This document shows, piece after piece, positions 37,676 to 46,758 of a stretch of DNA of 64,000 bases. The DNA is from Sulfitobacter mediterraneus (GTDB lineage Bacteria > Pseudomonadota > Alphaproteobacteria > Rhodobacterales > Rhodobacteraceae): assembly GCF_016801775.1 (NCBI RefSeq), contig NZ_CP069004.1, positions 1,798,001-1,862,000 on the forward strand, read 5' to 3'. Every line of letters starts with the position of its first letter. Within the stretch, counting starts at the first letter, position 1. The notes under the pieces were generated by a model. That model was not told the origin of the DNA, made no database searches, and saw only the letters and a list, made by a program, of their open reading frames with translations. The position numbers and the translations under genes are program-made.

Positions 37676-38584
37676 ATGTATCAGGCCAAGCATCAAAACA
37701 ACGCCCTCGCCGCCGGATTGATCGGGATTGCGACCGCCTTTATCGCGGCCACCACGCTGATGGCCAAGGCGCTTGGCAATGATGCACTTGGTCCTGCTTT
37801 GCCCGCGCTCCAGATCAGCCATGGCCGCTTTTTGTTTGCATTCATGGCGATTTCCACCGCCGTCATGATCATGCGCCCCCGCCTGAGCGCACCGCATTGG
37901 GGGTTGCACCTTGCCCGCACCAGCTGCGGTTGGGCCGGGATCACGCTGATGTTTGCCTCTGTCGCCTATATCCCACTGGCCGATGCCACGGCGATCTCCT
38001 TTCTCAACCCGGTTTTTGGCATGATGCTGGCCATTCCCCTGCTTGGCGAAACCGTGGGCCGCATCCGCTGGTTTGCCGCAGCGCTGGCGCTTTTTGGCGC
38101 ACTTATTCTTCTGCGCCCCACACCGGAGAGTTTTCAGCCCGCCGCGCTTTTGGCGTTTGGCGCGGCAATGGTGATGGGGCTTGAACTGATTTTCATCAAG
38201 AAACTGACGAAACGTGAAGGGCCGTTCCAGATCCTGTTTTTCAACAACCTGATGGGGCTTTGTATCGCCACATTGGCGGTTCTGCCCGTCTGGCAAATGC
38301 CAAGCGCCGCACAATGGGCGTTATTGGCTGCAATCGGGGTCTGCATGGCTGTCGCGCAGACCTGCTTTGTCAATGCGATGGCCCGCGCCGATGCCAGCTT
38401 TGTCGCGCCGTTCAGCTATGGCACATTGATCTTTGCCGCCCTCTACGACCAAATCTTCTACGGTGTAACCCCCGACGCCATCACCCTGATCGGCGCAGGC
38501 ATCATTATCGCCGGTGCGGCCCTGCTGGCCCTGCGCGAGGCACGCCAAAAACCCAAACCTCCGGCCGCTCATACGGCGCTGTGA
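37676..38584 (+). CDS. EamA-family (DMT) transporter
   Basis: 302 residues from the ATG at 37676; the TTG at 37619 that extends the frame is not supported. Ten hydrophobic helices form two EamA repeats, with the typical VAYIPLADATAISFLNPVFGMML and ALYDQIFYGVTPDAITLIGAGIIIAGA segments. It is likely an inner-membrane exporter of amino acids or metabolites; the substrate cannot be told. A hairpin with a T-tract follows 56 nt after the stop. Confidence 0.9.
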   Translation: MYQAKHQNNALAAGLIGIATAFIAATTLMAKALGNDALGPALPALQISHGRFLFAFMAISTAVMIMRPRLSAPHWGLHLARTSCGWAGITLMFASVAYIPLADATAISFLNPVFGMMLAIPLLGETVGRIRWFAAALALFGALILLRPTPESFQPAALLAFGAAMVMGLELIFIKKLTKREGPFQILFFNNLMGLCIATLAVLPVWQMPSAAQWALLAAIGVCMAVAQTCFVNAMARADASFVAPFSYGTLIFAALYDQIFYGVTPDAITLIGAGIIIAGAALLALREARQKPKPPAAHTAL

Positions 38585-38595
38585 CGCTTCACACC

Positions 38596-38623
38596 TTGCA
38601 CCCAGCCCCCGAGTGATTAGAAT
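38596..38623 (+). promoter_or_regulatory. Candidate sigma-70-type promoter of gcrA
   Basis: TTGCAC at 38596-38601 and TAGAAT at 38618-38623 are separated by 16 bp, giving a predicted start near 38630. A second -35-like TTGACA lies at 38636-38641 but lacks a good -10. The transcript from the first promoter would carry the hairpin at 38641-38670. Confidence 0.4.
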
Positions 38624-38640
38624 AGACCACTGAATTTGAC

Positions 38641-38670
38641 AAAGCGGTCCATCATTGGGGGCCGCTTTTT
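38641..38670 (+). terminator. Intrinsic-terminator-like hairpin just before gcrA
   Basis: AAAGCGG (38641-38647) pairs with CCGCTTT (38662-38668) around a 14-nt loop and is followed by more T. It could end the EamA transcript. The T-tract is only 17 nt before the gcrA ATG, so a gcrA transcript that starts upstream would have to read through it, which would make it a possible attenuator. Confidence 0.6.
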
Positions 38671-38687
38671 AGCTAGGGAAGCCGCAA

Positions 38688-39263
38688 ATGTCCTGGACTG
38701 ATGAGCGCGTAGAGACACTCAAGAAAATGTGGGGCGAAGGCCAGTCCGCAAGCCAGATCGCCAAGGAACTGGGCGGTGTGACGCGCAACGCCGTGATTGG
38801 CAAGGTGCACCGTCTTGGTCTGTCGAACCGCACAACCACGGGTGCTGCCGCGCTGAAATCCGAACCCAAGGCCAAACCCGCCCCCAAGGCGGAACCCAAG
38901 GCCAAGCCAGCCGCGCCCAAACCCGCCGCGCCGGAAATGAAGACCGAAGCCGCCGCGCCGCCGAAATCCAACTTGCCCGCCCGCAAGCAGATTATCCCGG
39001 CAGGCCAGCCCTTGCCGCCGCAGCCGTCGGCCAACGAGATCAGCCCGGAGGCTCTGGCCAAGGTCAACGAGATTGAGAAGAAGGCTAAGAAGATCGGCCT
39101 GATGGAGCTGACCGAGCGGACCTGCAAATGGCCCGTAGGCGATCCGGCTACCGAGGATTTCTGGTTCTGCGGTCTGCCCGTGCAACAAGGCAAACCCTAT
39201 TGCGAGGCCCATGTCGGCGTGGCCTTCCAACCTATGTCAGCCCGCCGCGACCGTCGCCGGTAA
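38688..39263 (+). CDS. gcrA: GcrA cell cycle regulator
   Basis: 191 residues. The N-terminal DNA-binding domain (MSWTDERVETLKKMWGEGQS, then TRNAVIGKVHRLGLSNR) is the GcrA signature. A linker rich in Ala, Lys and Pro leads to the conserved C-terminal block CKWPVGDP and FCG-PVQQGKPYCEAH, which contacts sigma-70 RNA polymerase. In alphaproteobacteria GcrA acts with the CcrM methyltransferase at GAnTC sites to time cell-cycle genes. An AGGGAAG ribosome binding site precedes the ATG. I found no GAnTC site in its immediate leader. Confidence 0.96.
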   Translation: MSWTDERVETLKKMWGEGQSASQIAKELGGVTRNAVIGKVHRLGLSNRTTTGAAALKSEPKAKPAPKAEPKAKPAAPKPAAPEMKTEAAAPPKSNLPARKQIIPAGQPLPPQPSANEISPEALAKVNEIEKKAKKIGLMELTERTCKWPVGDPATEDFWFCGLPVQQGKPYCEAHVGVAFQPMSARRDRRR

Positions 39264-39288
39264 GCTGGTCACAGCTCTACAAGATTCG

Positions 39289-39319
39289 AAGGGCGGGACG
39301 TGAAAGTGCCGCCCTTTTT
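39289..39319 (+). terminator. Intrinsic terminator of gcrA
   Basis: AAGGGCGG / CCGCCCTT stem with a 12-nt loop, followed by TTT, 25 nt after the gcrA stop codon. The remaining 260 or so bases before the ThDP-enzyme gene hold no gene that I recognise. Confidence 0.85.
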
Positions 39320-39503
39320 CCTTTGCTGGCGCCGAATCTTGGGTTCAAGCGCCAAGCCGGGCAATATCAGCCCGCGAGGTGGTCTGTCGCTGACTGGCTG
39401 CTAAGCCCTTGCCCTGTGCATGACGGCCATGTGCCAACTTTGCAAAAACCAGCCACTCCGCCTCTTTCACCAATCCGTGAGGGGGATTTACGCGCATGCA
39501 ATA

Positions 39504-39515
39504 ATCTCTAGAGAT
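39504..39515. promoter_or_regulatory. 12-bp palindrome upstream of the ThDP-enzyme gene
   Basis: ATCTCTAGAGAT, a perfect palindrome 67 nt before the presumed start at 39583, in an AT-rich patch. It could be the operator of the ThDP-enzyme/CoA-transferase operon. No adjacent regulator gene is present, so this is a suggestion only. Confidence 0.3.
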
Positions 39516-39582
39516 CAATAGATTGCACCTTTGCGCCGACCGTGCATTGGTAACTTGCCGAGTTCTGCATCCGAAAGGTCCG

Positions 39583-41202
39583 ATGATGCCTGATACGATC
39601 CGCGCTGCTGACGCACTGGCCCGCCGTCTGTATGATGCCGGCTGCCGCTATGCCTTTGGCATGCCGGGTGGTGAGGTTTTGACCCTGATAGATGCGCTCA
39701 GACAAGCGGGCATCCAGTTTATCCTCGCCAAACACGAGAATGCCGCGGGGTTCATGGCCGAGGGGGTACACCACCGCGATCATGCGCCTGCCATTCTGGT
39801 CGGCACCATCGGCCCCGGCACATTGAACGGGGTCAACACCGTGGCAAACGCACTGCAAGATCAGGTGCCGCTGATTGTTCTGTCCGGCTGTGTCGATGCG
39901 GATGAGGCGGCCCGCTACACCCATCAGGTCGTTGACCATCAGGCGGTGTTTGCGCCGATCACCAAGGCGACGTTCCGCTTGTCTGCTGGCTCCGCCCATG
40001 TGATCGCGGACAAGGCCATTGCCATCGCCACCGAAGGGCGCATGGGCCCGGTTCATATCGACGTGCCCATCGGCGTGGCCGATACCGACATTCCAGCGCT
40101 GGCCCCTGCCCGCCGCCGCCCGGCATCACCCAGCATTCCGGCGGAAAAGGATCTGGAAACCGCCCGCAGCTGGCTGGCCGATGCGCGCAAGCCGCTGATG
40201 ATTGTTGGCGTGGATGCGATGAACCAACACGCCGCGCAAGCGGTGCGCGAGTTCGCCGAAGATCACAACATTCCGGTGATCACCACCTATAAAGCCAAAG
40301 GCATGTTGCCCGAGGATCACCCGCTGGCCCTTGGCGGTGCAGGTCTGTCCCCCTTGGCGGACACGCATCTGGTGCCTTTCACACAATCGGCAGATCTGGT
40401 CATCTGTGTCGGCTATGACCCCATCGAAATGCGCCCCGGCTGGCGCGATGTCTGGACCCCGGACAGCCAGCGCGTGATCGACATCACCGCCGCACCAAAC
40501 CACCACTATATGCACCAAAGCACGCTCAATTTCGTGACGGACTGCGCCCCGACCCTTTCCGCCCTCAGTGACGGGCTGGATCCGCGTGCCACATGGGTGG
40601 ACGGCGAAATTCATCAGCTCAAGACCGCGCTCAGCGCAGCCTTTCCCAATGACGAAGACTGGGGGCCTGCCGCAGTGATCGACACCTGCCGCGCTGTTCT
40701 ACCCAAGGGCACCATCGCATCTGCCGACAGCGGTGCGCACCGGATCTTGCTGAGCCAGATGTGGGAATGCCACGCGCCGCGCGATCTTATGCAATCTTCG
40801 GCGCTTTGCACCATGGGCTGTGCTGTTCCGATGGCGATCGGCGCAAAACTTGCCGACCCGGAGCGCAATGTCGTGTCGTTCTCCGGCGACGCGGGGTTCC
40901 TGATGGTGGCCGGTGAATTGGCCACCGCCGCGGAACTGAGCCTTGCGCCTATTTTTGTGGTCTTTGTCGATGCTTCGCTTGCCCTGATCGAGAAAAAGCA
41001 GCGAGAGCGGAGGCTTAGCAACTCTGGTGTGGATTTTCCCCGGCACAATTTCGCGGCCATGGGGGTGGCATTTGGCGGCCGCGGCGCGACGGTGCGCAGC
41101 CGCAAGGCACTGGAAACCGCGCTTGAACAGGCGATGCAGGCGGACACCTTCACCGTGATTGCCGCCGTGATTGATCGCGGAGCTTATGATGGCCGCATCT
41201 GA
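39583..41202 (+). CDS. ThDP-dependent enzyme, acetolactate synthase large-subunit-like
   Basis: 539 residues from the ATG at 39583 (the ATG at 39586 is equally possible), with GAAAGG upstream. The three-domain ThDP fold is clear: the catalytic Glu in AKHENAAGFMAEG, a central domain, and a C-terminal cofactor domain with GDAGFLMVAGELATAAELSL. The metal motif is altered: the usual GDG is GDA (Asp436), and the expected Asn about 26 residues later is Val462 in VVFVDASLALIE. There is no small regulatory subunit gene nearby, which argues against a biosynthetic acetolactate synthase. It overlaps the CoA-transferase gene by 17 nt, so the pair likely acts in one catabolic route. Confidence 0.75.
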   Translation: MMPDTIRAADALARRLYDAGCRYAFGMPGGEVLTLIDALRQAGIQFILAKHENAAGFMAEGVHHRDHAPAILVGTIGPGTLNGVNTVANALQDQVPLIVLSGCVDADEAARYTHQVVDHQAVFAPITKATFRLSAGSAHVIADKAIAIATEGRMGPVHIDVPIGVADTDIPALAPARRRPASPSIPAEKDLETARSWLADARKPLMIVGVDAMNQHAAQAVREFAEDHNIPVITTYKAKGMLPEDHPLALGGAGLSPLADTHLVPFTQSADLVICVGYDPIEMRPGWRDVWTPDSQRVIDITAAPNHHYMHQSTLNFVTDCAPTLSALSDGLDPRATWVDGEIHQLKTALSAAFPNDEDWGPAAVIDTCRAVLPKGTIASADSGAHRILLSQMWECHAPRDLMQSSALCTMGCAVPMAIGAKLADPERNVVSFSGDAGFLMVAGELATAAELSLAPIFVVFVDASLALIEKKQRERRLSNSGVDFPRHNFAAMGVAFGGRGATVRSRKALETALEQAMQADTFTVIAAVIDRGAYDGRI

Positions 41203-42409
41203 GCCAAAAGGCGCGTTGGACGGTATTTTTGTCCTCGACCTCAGTCGCATTTTGGCCGGTCCGACCTGCACACAGATGCTGGGCGATCTCGGCGCAACGG
41301 TTATCAAGGTGGAGAACCCGCGCAGTGGCGGCGATGACACCCGTGGCTGGGGGCCGAATTACGCTAGGGGCGCGGATGGCAATCCCACCGATCTGTCAGC
41401 CTACTTCATGGCTGCGAATCGCAACAAACACTCCATCGCCGTGGATATTTCCAGCGAAGATGGCCAAAAGATCCTGCGCCACCTTGCGGCGCGCGCCGAT
41501 ATTGTGGTGGAGAATTTCAAGCCCGACGGCCTCAGGAAATACGGGCTGGATCACGCCAGCCTGATGGCCGCGCATCCCGCGCTGATTTATTGCTCCATCT
41601 CCGGCTATGGCCAGACCGGCCCCAACCGCGATCAACCCGGCTATGATCTGATGGCGCAAGGGTTCGGCGGGATCATGTCGATCACTGGCGCCCCCGATGG
41701 GGCCCCGATGAAAGTGGGCGTTGGCATCGCGGATGTGATGTGCGGCATGTATGCCACCATTGGGGTTCTGGCCGCTTTGCGGCATCGCGATCAAACCGGC
41801 GAGGGCCAGCATATCGACCTGTCCCTGGTGGACAGCGCCATGGCGTGGCTGATCAACGAAGGCACCAATTTCCTGACCTCCGGAAACTTGCCAGAGCGGC
41901 GCGGCAATGCCCACCCCAACATCGTGCCCTATGACGCCTTTGAATGCCGTGACGGGCATATCCTGTTGGCGGTCGGCAATGATGCGCAATTTGCGCGGTT
42001 CTGCGATGTAATCGGGCTGAGTGTTCTGGCGGGCGATCCGATGTTCCAGACCAATCTGGCGCGCATCGAAAACCGCACCGCACTGCTGGCGAAAATCGTG
42101 CCGGCGATGAAAGAGCGCCCGAAGGCCGAGATGCTGGCCCAATTGCAGGCGGTCAAAGTGCCTTGCGGCCCGATCAACACCATTGCCGAGGCGCTGGCGT
42201 CGGATCAGGCACGCGCCCGCGATGCGGTGATCGACATGCCGCGCCCCGACATCGCGGGCGGCATGTTACAACTTTTGGGCAATCCGCTGAAACTGTCGCG
42301 CACGCCGGTGCAATACCGTCGCCCGCCGCCGCGATTTGGCCAGGACACCCGTGATGTGCTTGAAACATGGGGGCCGGATGCGCCTCAAAAGGGCGATCCA
42401 CAGCGATAG
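41186..42409 (+). CDS. CaiB/BaiF-type (class III) CoA-transferase
   Basis: 407 residues from the ATG at 41186 (41189 also possible), with GCGGAG upstream. Family blocks are visible: LDLSRILAGPTCTQMLGDLGATVIKVE, NRNKHSIAVDI, the catalytic Asp in QPGYDLMAQGFGGIMSITG and GEGQHIDLSLVDSAMAW. It transfers CoA between carboxylic acids. Its start lies inside the ThDP-enzyme gene, so the two are translationally coupled. The pairing recalls oxalyl-CoA decarboxylase with formyl-CoA transferase, but that assignment is not proven by the sequence. Confidence 0.9.
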   Translation: MMAASEPKGALDGIFVLDLSRILAGPTCTQMLGDLGATVIKVENPRSGGDDTRGWGPNYARGADGNPTDLSAYFMAANRNKHSIAVDISSEDGQKILRHLAARADIVVENFKPDGLRKYGLDHASLMAAHPALIYCSISGYGQTGPNRDQPGYDLMAQGFGGIMSITGAPDGAPMKVGVGIADVMCGMYATIGVLAALRHRDQTGEGQHIDLSLVDSAMAWLINEGTNFLTSGNLPERRGNAHPNIVPYDAFECRDGHILLAVGNDAQFARFCDVIGLSVLAGDPMFQTNLARIENRTALLAKIVPAMKERPKAEMLAQLQAVKVPCGPINTIAEALASDQARARDAVIDMPRPDIAGGMLQLLGNPLKLSRTPVQYRRPPPRFGQDTRDVLETWGPDAPQKGDPQR

Positions 42410-42593
42410 ACCGCTACCCAAAGCAAAGCGATCGCGTAAGATCGTGGCAACCAGGCCGACCAACTGACACATTCGCTCACGAAAGCGCAGGCCCGCTTCA
42501 CGTTGGCGTGTGACACGCGTCAGACCCGTTCATCGGTTTTCAGAATCCCGCTATCCCTTTGCCTTAGAACAGCAATCGCACAAGGCCACGGTG

Positions 42594-43943
42594 ATGACAG
42601 TCGATATTTGCAACGCATCCGTTTCACTGCAAAGTACAGAGGCGCTGACCAGTTGGAACGCGATGATCCGCGCGTTTCTGGCACATGGCACCGCCACGCC
42701 GCAGCATCTGGGCGCGACGCTGGAGGCTGATCCCGATTTTGCCATGGCCCATGCGGCGAGGGGGCTTTTTTCGCTGATGCTGGGCCGCGCCGAGATGTGG
42801 GCGGTGGCCGAGGGTGCGCTGGTTGCTGCAAAGACAGCCCGCGCCGCGCGTCCCGTTTCAGGCCGCGAGGCCTGCTGGATCGATGCATTGGAGGCATGGC
42901 TGGCAATGCACCCCACCGGCGCGATTGCCGCGCTTGAGAAGGCTCTGCAGGATCAACCCCAAGACACATTATCCGCCAAGGCCAGTCAGGCCATCCGCTT
43001 TATCCTTGGGGATGCGGCCGGGATGCGCAGATCGATCGAACGGGTTTTGCCCGCGCATGGGCCGGATCATCCACTGTGCGGTTATGTGCTGGGATGTCAC
43101 GCCTTCGCGCTTGAGGAAACAGGAGAATACGCCCGCGCCGAACATACGGGCCGGGCCGGTCTGACCTATGCGCCCGACGATGCCTGGGGGCTTCATGCGG
43201 TGGCGCATGTGCATGATATGCGGGCTGAGCCGGGCGCTGGGATCACTCTGATCGAAAACCACAAAAGCGCCTGGGACGGATCCAACAATTTCCGCTATCA
43301 CGTTTGGTGGCACAAAGCCTTGCTGCATCTGGACCTTGGTCAGCTTGACGTGGCGCTGTCCCTCTATGACAGCCAGATCCGCGCCGACAAAACCGACGAT
43401 TACCGCGACATTGCCAATGCAACCTCACTGCTGATGCGGCTTGAGCTTGAGGGCATAGACGTTGGCGCCCGATGGGACGAACTTGGCGCATTGGCCGCAC
43501 CACGCATTGACGATGGTTGCCTCGTCTTTGCCGACCTGCACTACATGCTGGCCCTGTCCGGCGCCAAGGAAGGCGCAGCCGCCGATGCCATGGCCGCCCG
43601 CTTTGCCCGCGATGCCAAGGACAACGGTGAAATGGCCGCCCGCGTGGCCGATCCAGGCCTTGCCGCACTGGAGGGTCTCAACGCCTTTGCCGAGGGGCGT
43701 TATGGCGATGCATTTAGCCTTTTGGCGAAAGCCCGCCCAAAAATGCAGAGCATCGGCGGAAGTCATGCCCAGCGCGACGTGTTTGAACGCATGACCATTG
43801 ACGCAGGACTGCGTGCAGGCCATCTGGATGGCGCAGAAGCGATCCTGCTTGACCGTCTTGCCCTGCGGGCCGGTCACGAGGATCGCTTTACCGCAACCCG
43901 ATTTGACCGCCTGTCCACAGCCCGCCGCATCCCGGCGCAATAA
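42594..43943 (+). CDS. TPR-repeat protein of the TTC38 type
   Basis: 449 residues from the ATG at 42594; a longer frame to 42510 has no support. It is a soluble all-helical protein with tetratricopeptide-like repeats and the TTC38-type core (WGLHAVAHVHDM, NFRYHVWWHKALLHLDLGQ). No catalytic motif is evident. The function is unknown; it may be a protein-binding scaffold. It ends 29 nt before opgC on the same strand. Confidence 0.85.
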   Translation: MTVDICNASVSLQSTEALTSWNAMIRAFLAHGTATPQHLGATLEADPDFAMAHAARGLFSLMLGRAEMWAVAEGALVAAKTARAARPVSGREACWIDALEAWLAMHPTGAIAALEKALQDQPQDTLSAKASQAIRFILGDAAGMRRSIERVLPAHGPDHPLCGYVLGCHAFALEETGEYARAEHTGRAGLTYAPDDAWGLHAVAHVHDMRAEPGAGITLIENHKSAWDGSNNFRYHVWWHKALLHLDLGQLDVALSLYDSQIRADKTDDYRDIANATSLLMRLELEGIDVGARWDELGALAAPRIDDGCLVFADLHYMLALSGAKEGAAADAMAARFARDAKDNGEMAARVADPGLAALEGLNAFAEGRYGDAFSLLAKARPKMQSIGGSHAQRDVFERMTIDAGLRAGHLDGAEAILLDRLALRAGHEDRFTATRFDRLSTARRIPAQ

Positions 43944-43972
43944 CCACCTGATTTGCGGACCCACCGAACATT

Positions 43973-45229
43973 ATGAGCCTTGCAGCTGCCACATCCGAAG
44001 TTCCATCACGCCCTGTGACCGCATTGGGTGCCCAATCCGGCACGCGGGTGCGGGATCTGCGGCTGGATTTCTTTCGCGGCATTGCGATGTTCATCATCCT
44101 GATCGCCCACACCCCCGGAAACCTGCTGACCCTTTGGATACCCGCGCGTTGGGGGTTTTCCGACGCCACCGAGATATTTGTGTTCTGTTCCGGCATGGCC
44201 AGCGCCATCGCTTTTGGCGGCGCATTTGTGCGGATGGGTTGGATGTTGGGCACGGCGCGTGTGCTGTTCCGGGTCTGGCAGGTCTATTGGGCGCATGTGG
44301 GGCTGTTCTTTGCGACGCTGGCGATGACCGTCTATCTGACAGAGCTGGACATCACGGGGCGCAACTATTGGGGCCAGTTGAACCTGTGGATGATGTTTGT
44401 CGAAAGTGACAAATGGGACAACTCCAACATCCTGCTCAGCTTTATGACCCTGCGCTATGTGCCGAATTATTTCGACATTTTACCAATGTACATGGTGGTT
44501 CTGATCATGATGCCGCTGGTGATGGCACTGGCGCGGATCAACCTTTGGGCTGTGGCTGGCTTTGTCATACTTGTCTGGTTGATGGCGCAGGATGCATTGC
44601 TTGAGGTCTTTGGCCTTGGCCATCTGCATCTGGAGTTCCCGGCGGAGCCCTGGACAGACAGGTCTTGGTTCTTCAATCCGTTTGGCTGGCAGCTGATCTT
44701 TTTTACCGGCTTTGCCTTCATGCGCGGCTGGCTGCCCAAGCCGCCGGTTCATAAGATCCTGATCGCCGTGGCGGCATTTGTGGTGCTGGCCAATGTCCCG
44801 CTCAGCAGCATTGGCGTGCGCGAATTTGGTTTTGACTGGGCGAAAGACTGGCGGATTACAAACGGCGGGCTGATCAACAAATCGGACTTCGGCATTCTGC
44901 GCTATGCGCACTTTCTGGCGCTGGCCTATCTGGCCTGGGTCGCGGCGGGCGACAAAGGGGCGCGGCTTTTGGCCCGTGGCACCGGCGCTGCGGCGCGGGT
45001 CTGGTCAGGCGCCTTGGCGGTGATCCTCAAGGTCGGGCAACAGTCATTGGCGGTCTTTGTTGCCAGTATGTTCATGGCGCGGGTCATGGGTTTCGCGCTG
45101 GATGTGCTGGGCCGCAGTCTGGCTGCCACCCTGCTGGTCAATCTGATCGGCGCGGCAATACTGGTGGCGGTGGCCTATGGCGCAGGTTGGTTCAAATCCC
45201 AGCCCTGGCGCGCAAAGGCAGGTGCCTGA
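43973..45229 (+). CDS. opgC: OpgC, periplasmic glucan succinyl-transfer membrane protein
   Basis: 418 residues with about ten membrane helices and the acyltransferase-3/OpgC start RVRDLRLDFFRGIAMFIILIAH. Further blocks are SDATEIFVFCSGMASA and FGWQLIFFTGFAFMRGW. OpgC moves succinyl groups onto osmoregulated periplasmic glucans in the inner membrane. Its TGA overlaps the opgG start as TGATG. It is the first gene of opgC-opgG-opgH. Confidence 0.92.
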   Translation: MSLAAATSEVPSRPVTALGAQSGTRVRDLRLDFFRGIAMFIILIAHTPGNLLTLWIPARWGFSDATEIFVFCSGMASAIAFGGAFVRMGWMLGTARVLFRVWQVYWAHVGLFFATLAMTVYLTELDITGRNYWGQLNLWMMFVESDKWDNSNILLSFMTLRYVPNYFDILPMYMVVLIMMPLVMALARINLWAVAGFVILVWLMAQDALLEVFGLGHLHLEFPAEPWTDRSWFFNPFGWQLIFFTGFAFMRGWLPKPPVHKILIAVAAFVVLANVPLSSIGVREFGFDWAKDWRITNGGLINKSDFGILRYAHFLALAYLAWVAAGDKGARLLARGTGAAARVWSGALAVILKVGQQSLAVFVASMFMARVMGFALDVLGRSLAATLLVNLIGAAILVAVAYGAGWFKSQPWRAKAGA

Positions 45230-46758
45230 TGCTGCGCCGCGATGTTCTCAAATCTCTGGCCGCATTGGCCGCCCTGCCCGCCGCCGCCTGGGCCGAAGAA
45301 CCGGGCTTGCAATTGGCAGCCGAGGCCAGCGCCTTTGATCAGGACACCGTTCTGGCCCGCGCCCGCGCCCTGGCCACCAAACCCTACAGCCCGCGCCCGC
45401 AGATCCCTGAAAGCTGGCGCAACCTGACCTATGACCAATATCGCAAGATCTGGTTCGATGCCCGCAACGCCCTGTGGGAAAACAGCGATGCACCCCAGCG
45501 GGTTGATGTCTTTCCCCCCGGTCTCTACTTTCCGCAAGCCGTCGCCTTGCATGTGGTGGAGGAGGGCCAATCGCGCCCCGTCCGTTTTGACATGGGCGTT
45601 TTTGACACCACCGACAAATTCCCCGACGTCGATCTTGACGAGACCCTCGGCTATTCCGGTCTGCGCCTGCGGGCTGAGCTGGAAACAAGCGGCATATTTC
45701 AGGAATATGCGGTTTTTCAGGGCGCCAGCTATTTCCGCGGCATTGGCACGGGTGAGATTTACGGGTTGTCTGCGCGTGGGCTCGCGCTCAAAACCGGCGA
45801 CCCGATGGGCGAGGAATTTCCCGATTTCACCGCTTTTTGGCTGGAAACGCCCGCACCCGGCAGTGACAGCATCGTCCTGCATGCCCTGCTCGACAGCCCG
45901 TCCTGCACCGGGGCTTACCGCTTTGAGATCACCCATGGCGCGGTCTTGGAGATGCAGGTTGAGGCCCATGTTTTTGCCCGCACCGACATCACCCATCTTG
46001 GCATAGCGCCGCTGACCTCCATGTTCCTGTTTGACGACACCATGCGCCAGCGGTTCTCGGATTTCCGGCCCGCCGTCCATGACAGTGACGGCCTGCTGAT
46101 CCACAATGGCGCAGGCGAGGTGATCTGGCGGCCACTGGCCAACCCCGCCGCCCTTCAAATCAGTGCCTTTGCCGACAACAATCCGCGCGGTTTTGGCCTG
46201 ATGCAGCGCAAGCGCAAGTTCTCGGATTTCAATGACCTTGAGGCGCTATACCACAAGCGTCCCGCCGTCTGGATTACACCGGGCGAGGATTGGGGCAAGG
46301 GCGCGGTCACGCTGGTCGAGATCCCTGCTGACCTTGAAATTTACGACAACATCGTCGCCTATTGGCGGCCCTCTGCCCCGCTCAAGGCCGGGTCTCAACA
46401 TCAGATGAGCTATACCCTCCATTGGGGCGCGGATCCGGTTGTCGATGTGCCTGACATGCCGCTAAAGGTTTTGAACACAGCGATGGGCGGCCGTCCCGAA
46501 GGCGGGCAGATCATCGCAATCGACTTTGAAGATGCCGCCCATGTGCCGGATGACCTGAGCAAGGTTGAGATTATTCTGCGTTCCAGCGCCGGTGACACAT
46601 CATCCGGCATAGTGCAGCGCAACCCAGAAATCGGCGGTCCGAGATTGGCATTTACCTTCGAGCCCGGCGAGGCGACGCTGGCCGAGTTCCGGGCGCAGCT
46701 GCGGCTGAACGGCGCCCCCTTAAGCGAGGTTTGGCTCTATCGGTGGACCGCATCATGA
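45229..46758 (+). CDS. opgG: OpgG/OpgD, periplasmic glucan biosynthesis protein
   Basis: 509 residues from the ATG at 45229. The signal sequence begins MLRRDVLKSLAALAALPAAAWA, with a twin-arginine-like RRDVLK motif, as in OpgD. The mature part has the MdoG beta-sandwich blocks YDQYRKIWFDARNALW, GASYFRGIGTGEIYGLSARGLA and DNNPRGFGLMQRKR. In the periplasm it shapes or branches the linear glucan made by OpgH. It is coupled to opgC and opgH (ATGA with the latter). Confidence 0.93.
   Translation: MLRRDVLKSLAALAALPAAAWAEEPGLQLAAEASAFDQDTVLARARALATKPYSPRPQIPESWRNLTYDQYRKIWFDARNALWENSDAPQRVDVFPPGLYFPQAVALHVVEEGQSRPVRFDMGVFDTTDKFPDVDLDETLGYSGLRLRAELETSGIFQEYAVFQGASYFRGIGTGEIYGLSARGLALKTGDPMGEEFPDFTAFWLETPAPGSDSIVLHALLDSPSCTGAYRFEITHGAVLEMQVEAHVFARTDITHLGIAPLTSMFLFDDTMRQRFSDFRPAVHDSDGLLIHNGAGEVIWRPLANPAALQISAFADNNPRGFGLMQRKRKFSDFNDLEALYHKRPAVWITPGEDWGKGAVTLVEIPADLEIYDNIVAYWRPSAPLKAGSQHQMSYTLHWGADPVVDVPDMPLKVLNTAMGGRPEGGQIIAIDFEDAAHVPDDLSKVEIILRSSAGDTSSGIVQRNPEIGGPRLAFTFEPGEATLAEFRAQLRLNGAPLSEVWLYRWTAS

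Noticed and set aside
39583..41202. Naming the ThDP enzyme oxalyl-CoA decarboxylase because of the adjacent CoA-transferase
   Set aside because: The active-site segment reads closer to acetolactate synthase, and the family cannot be settled without a search.
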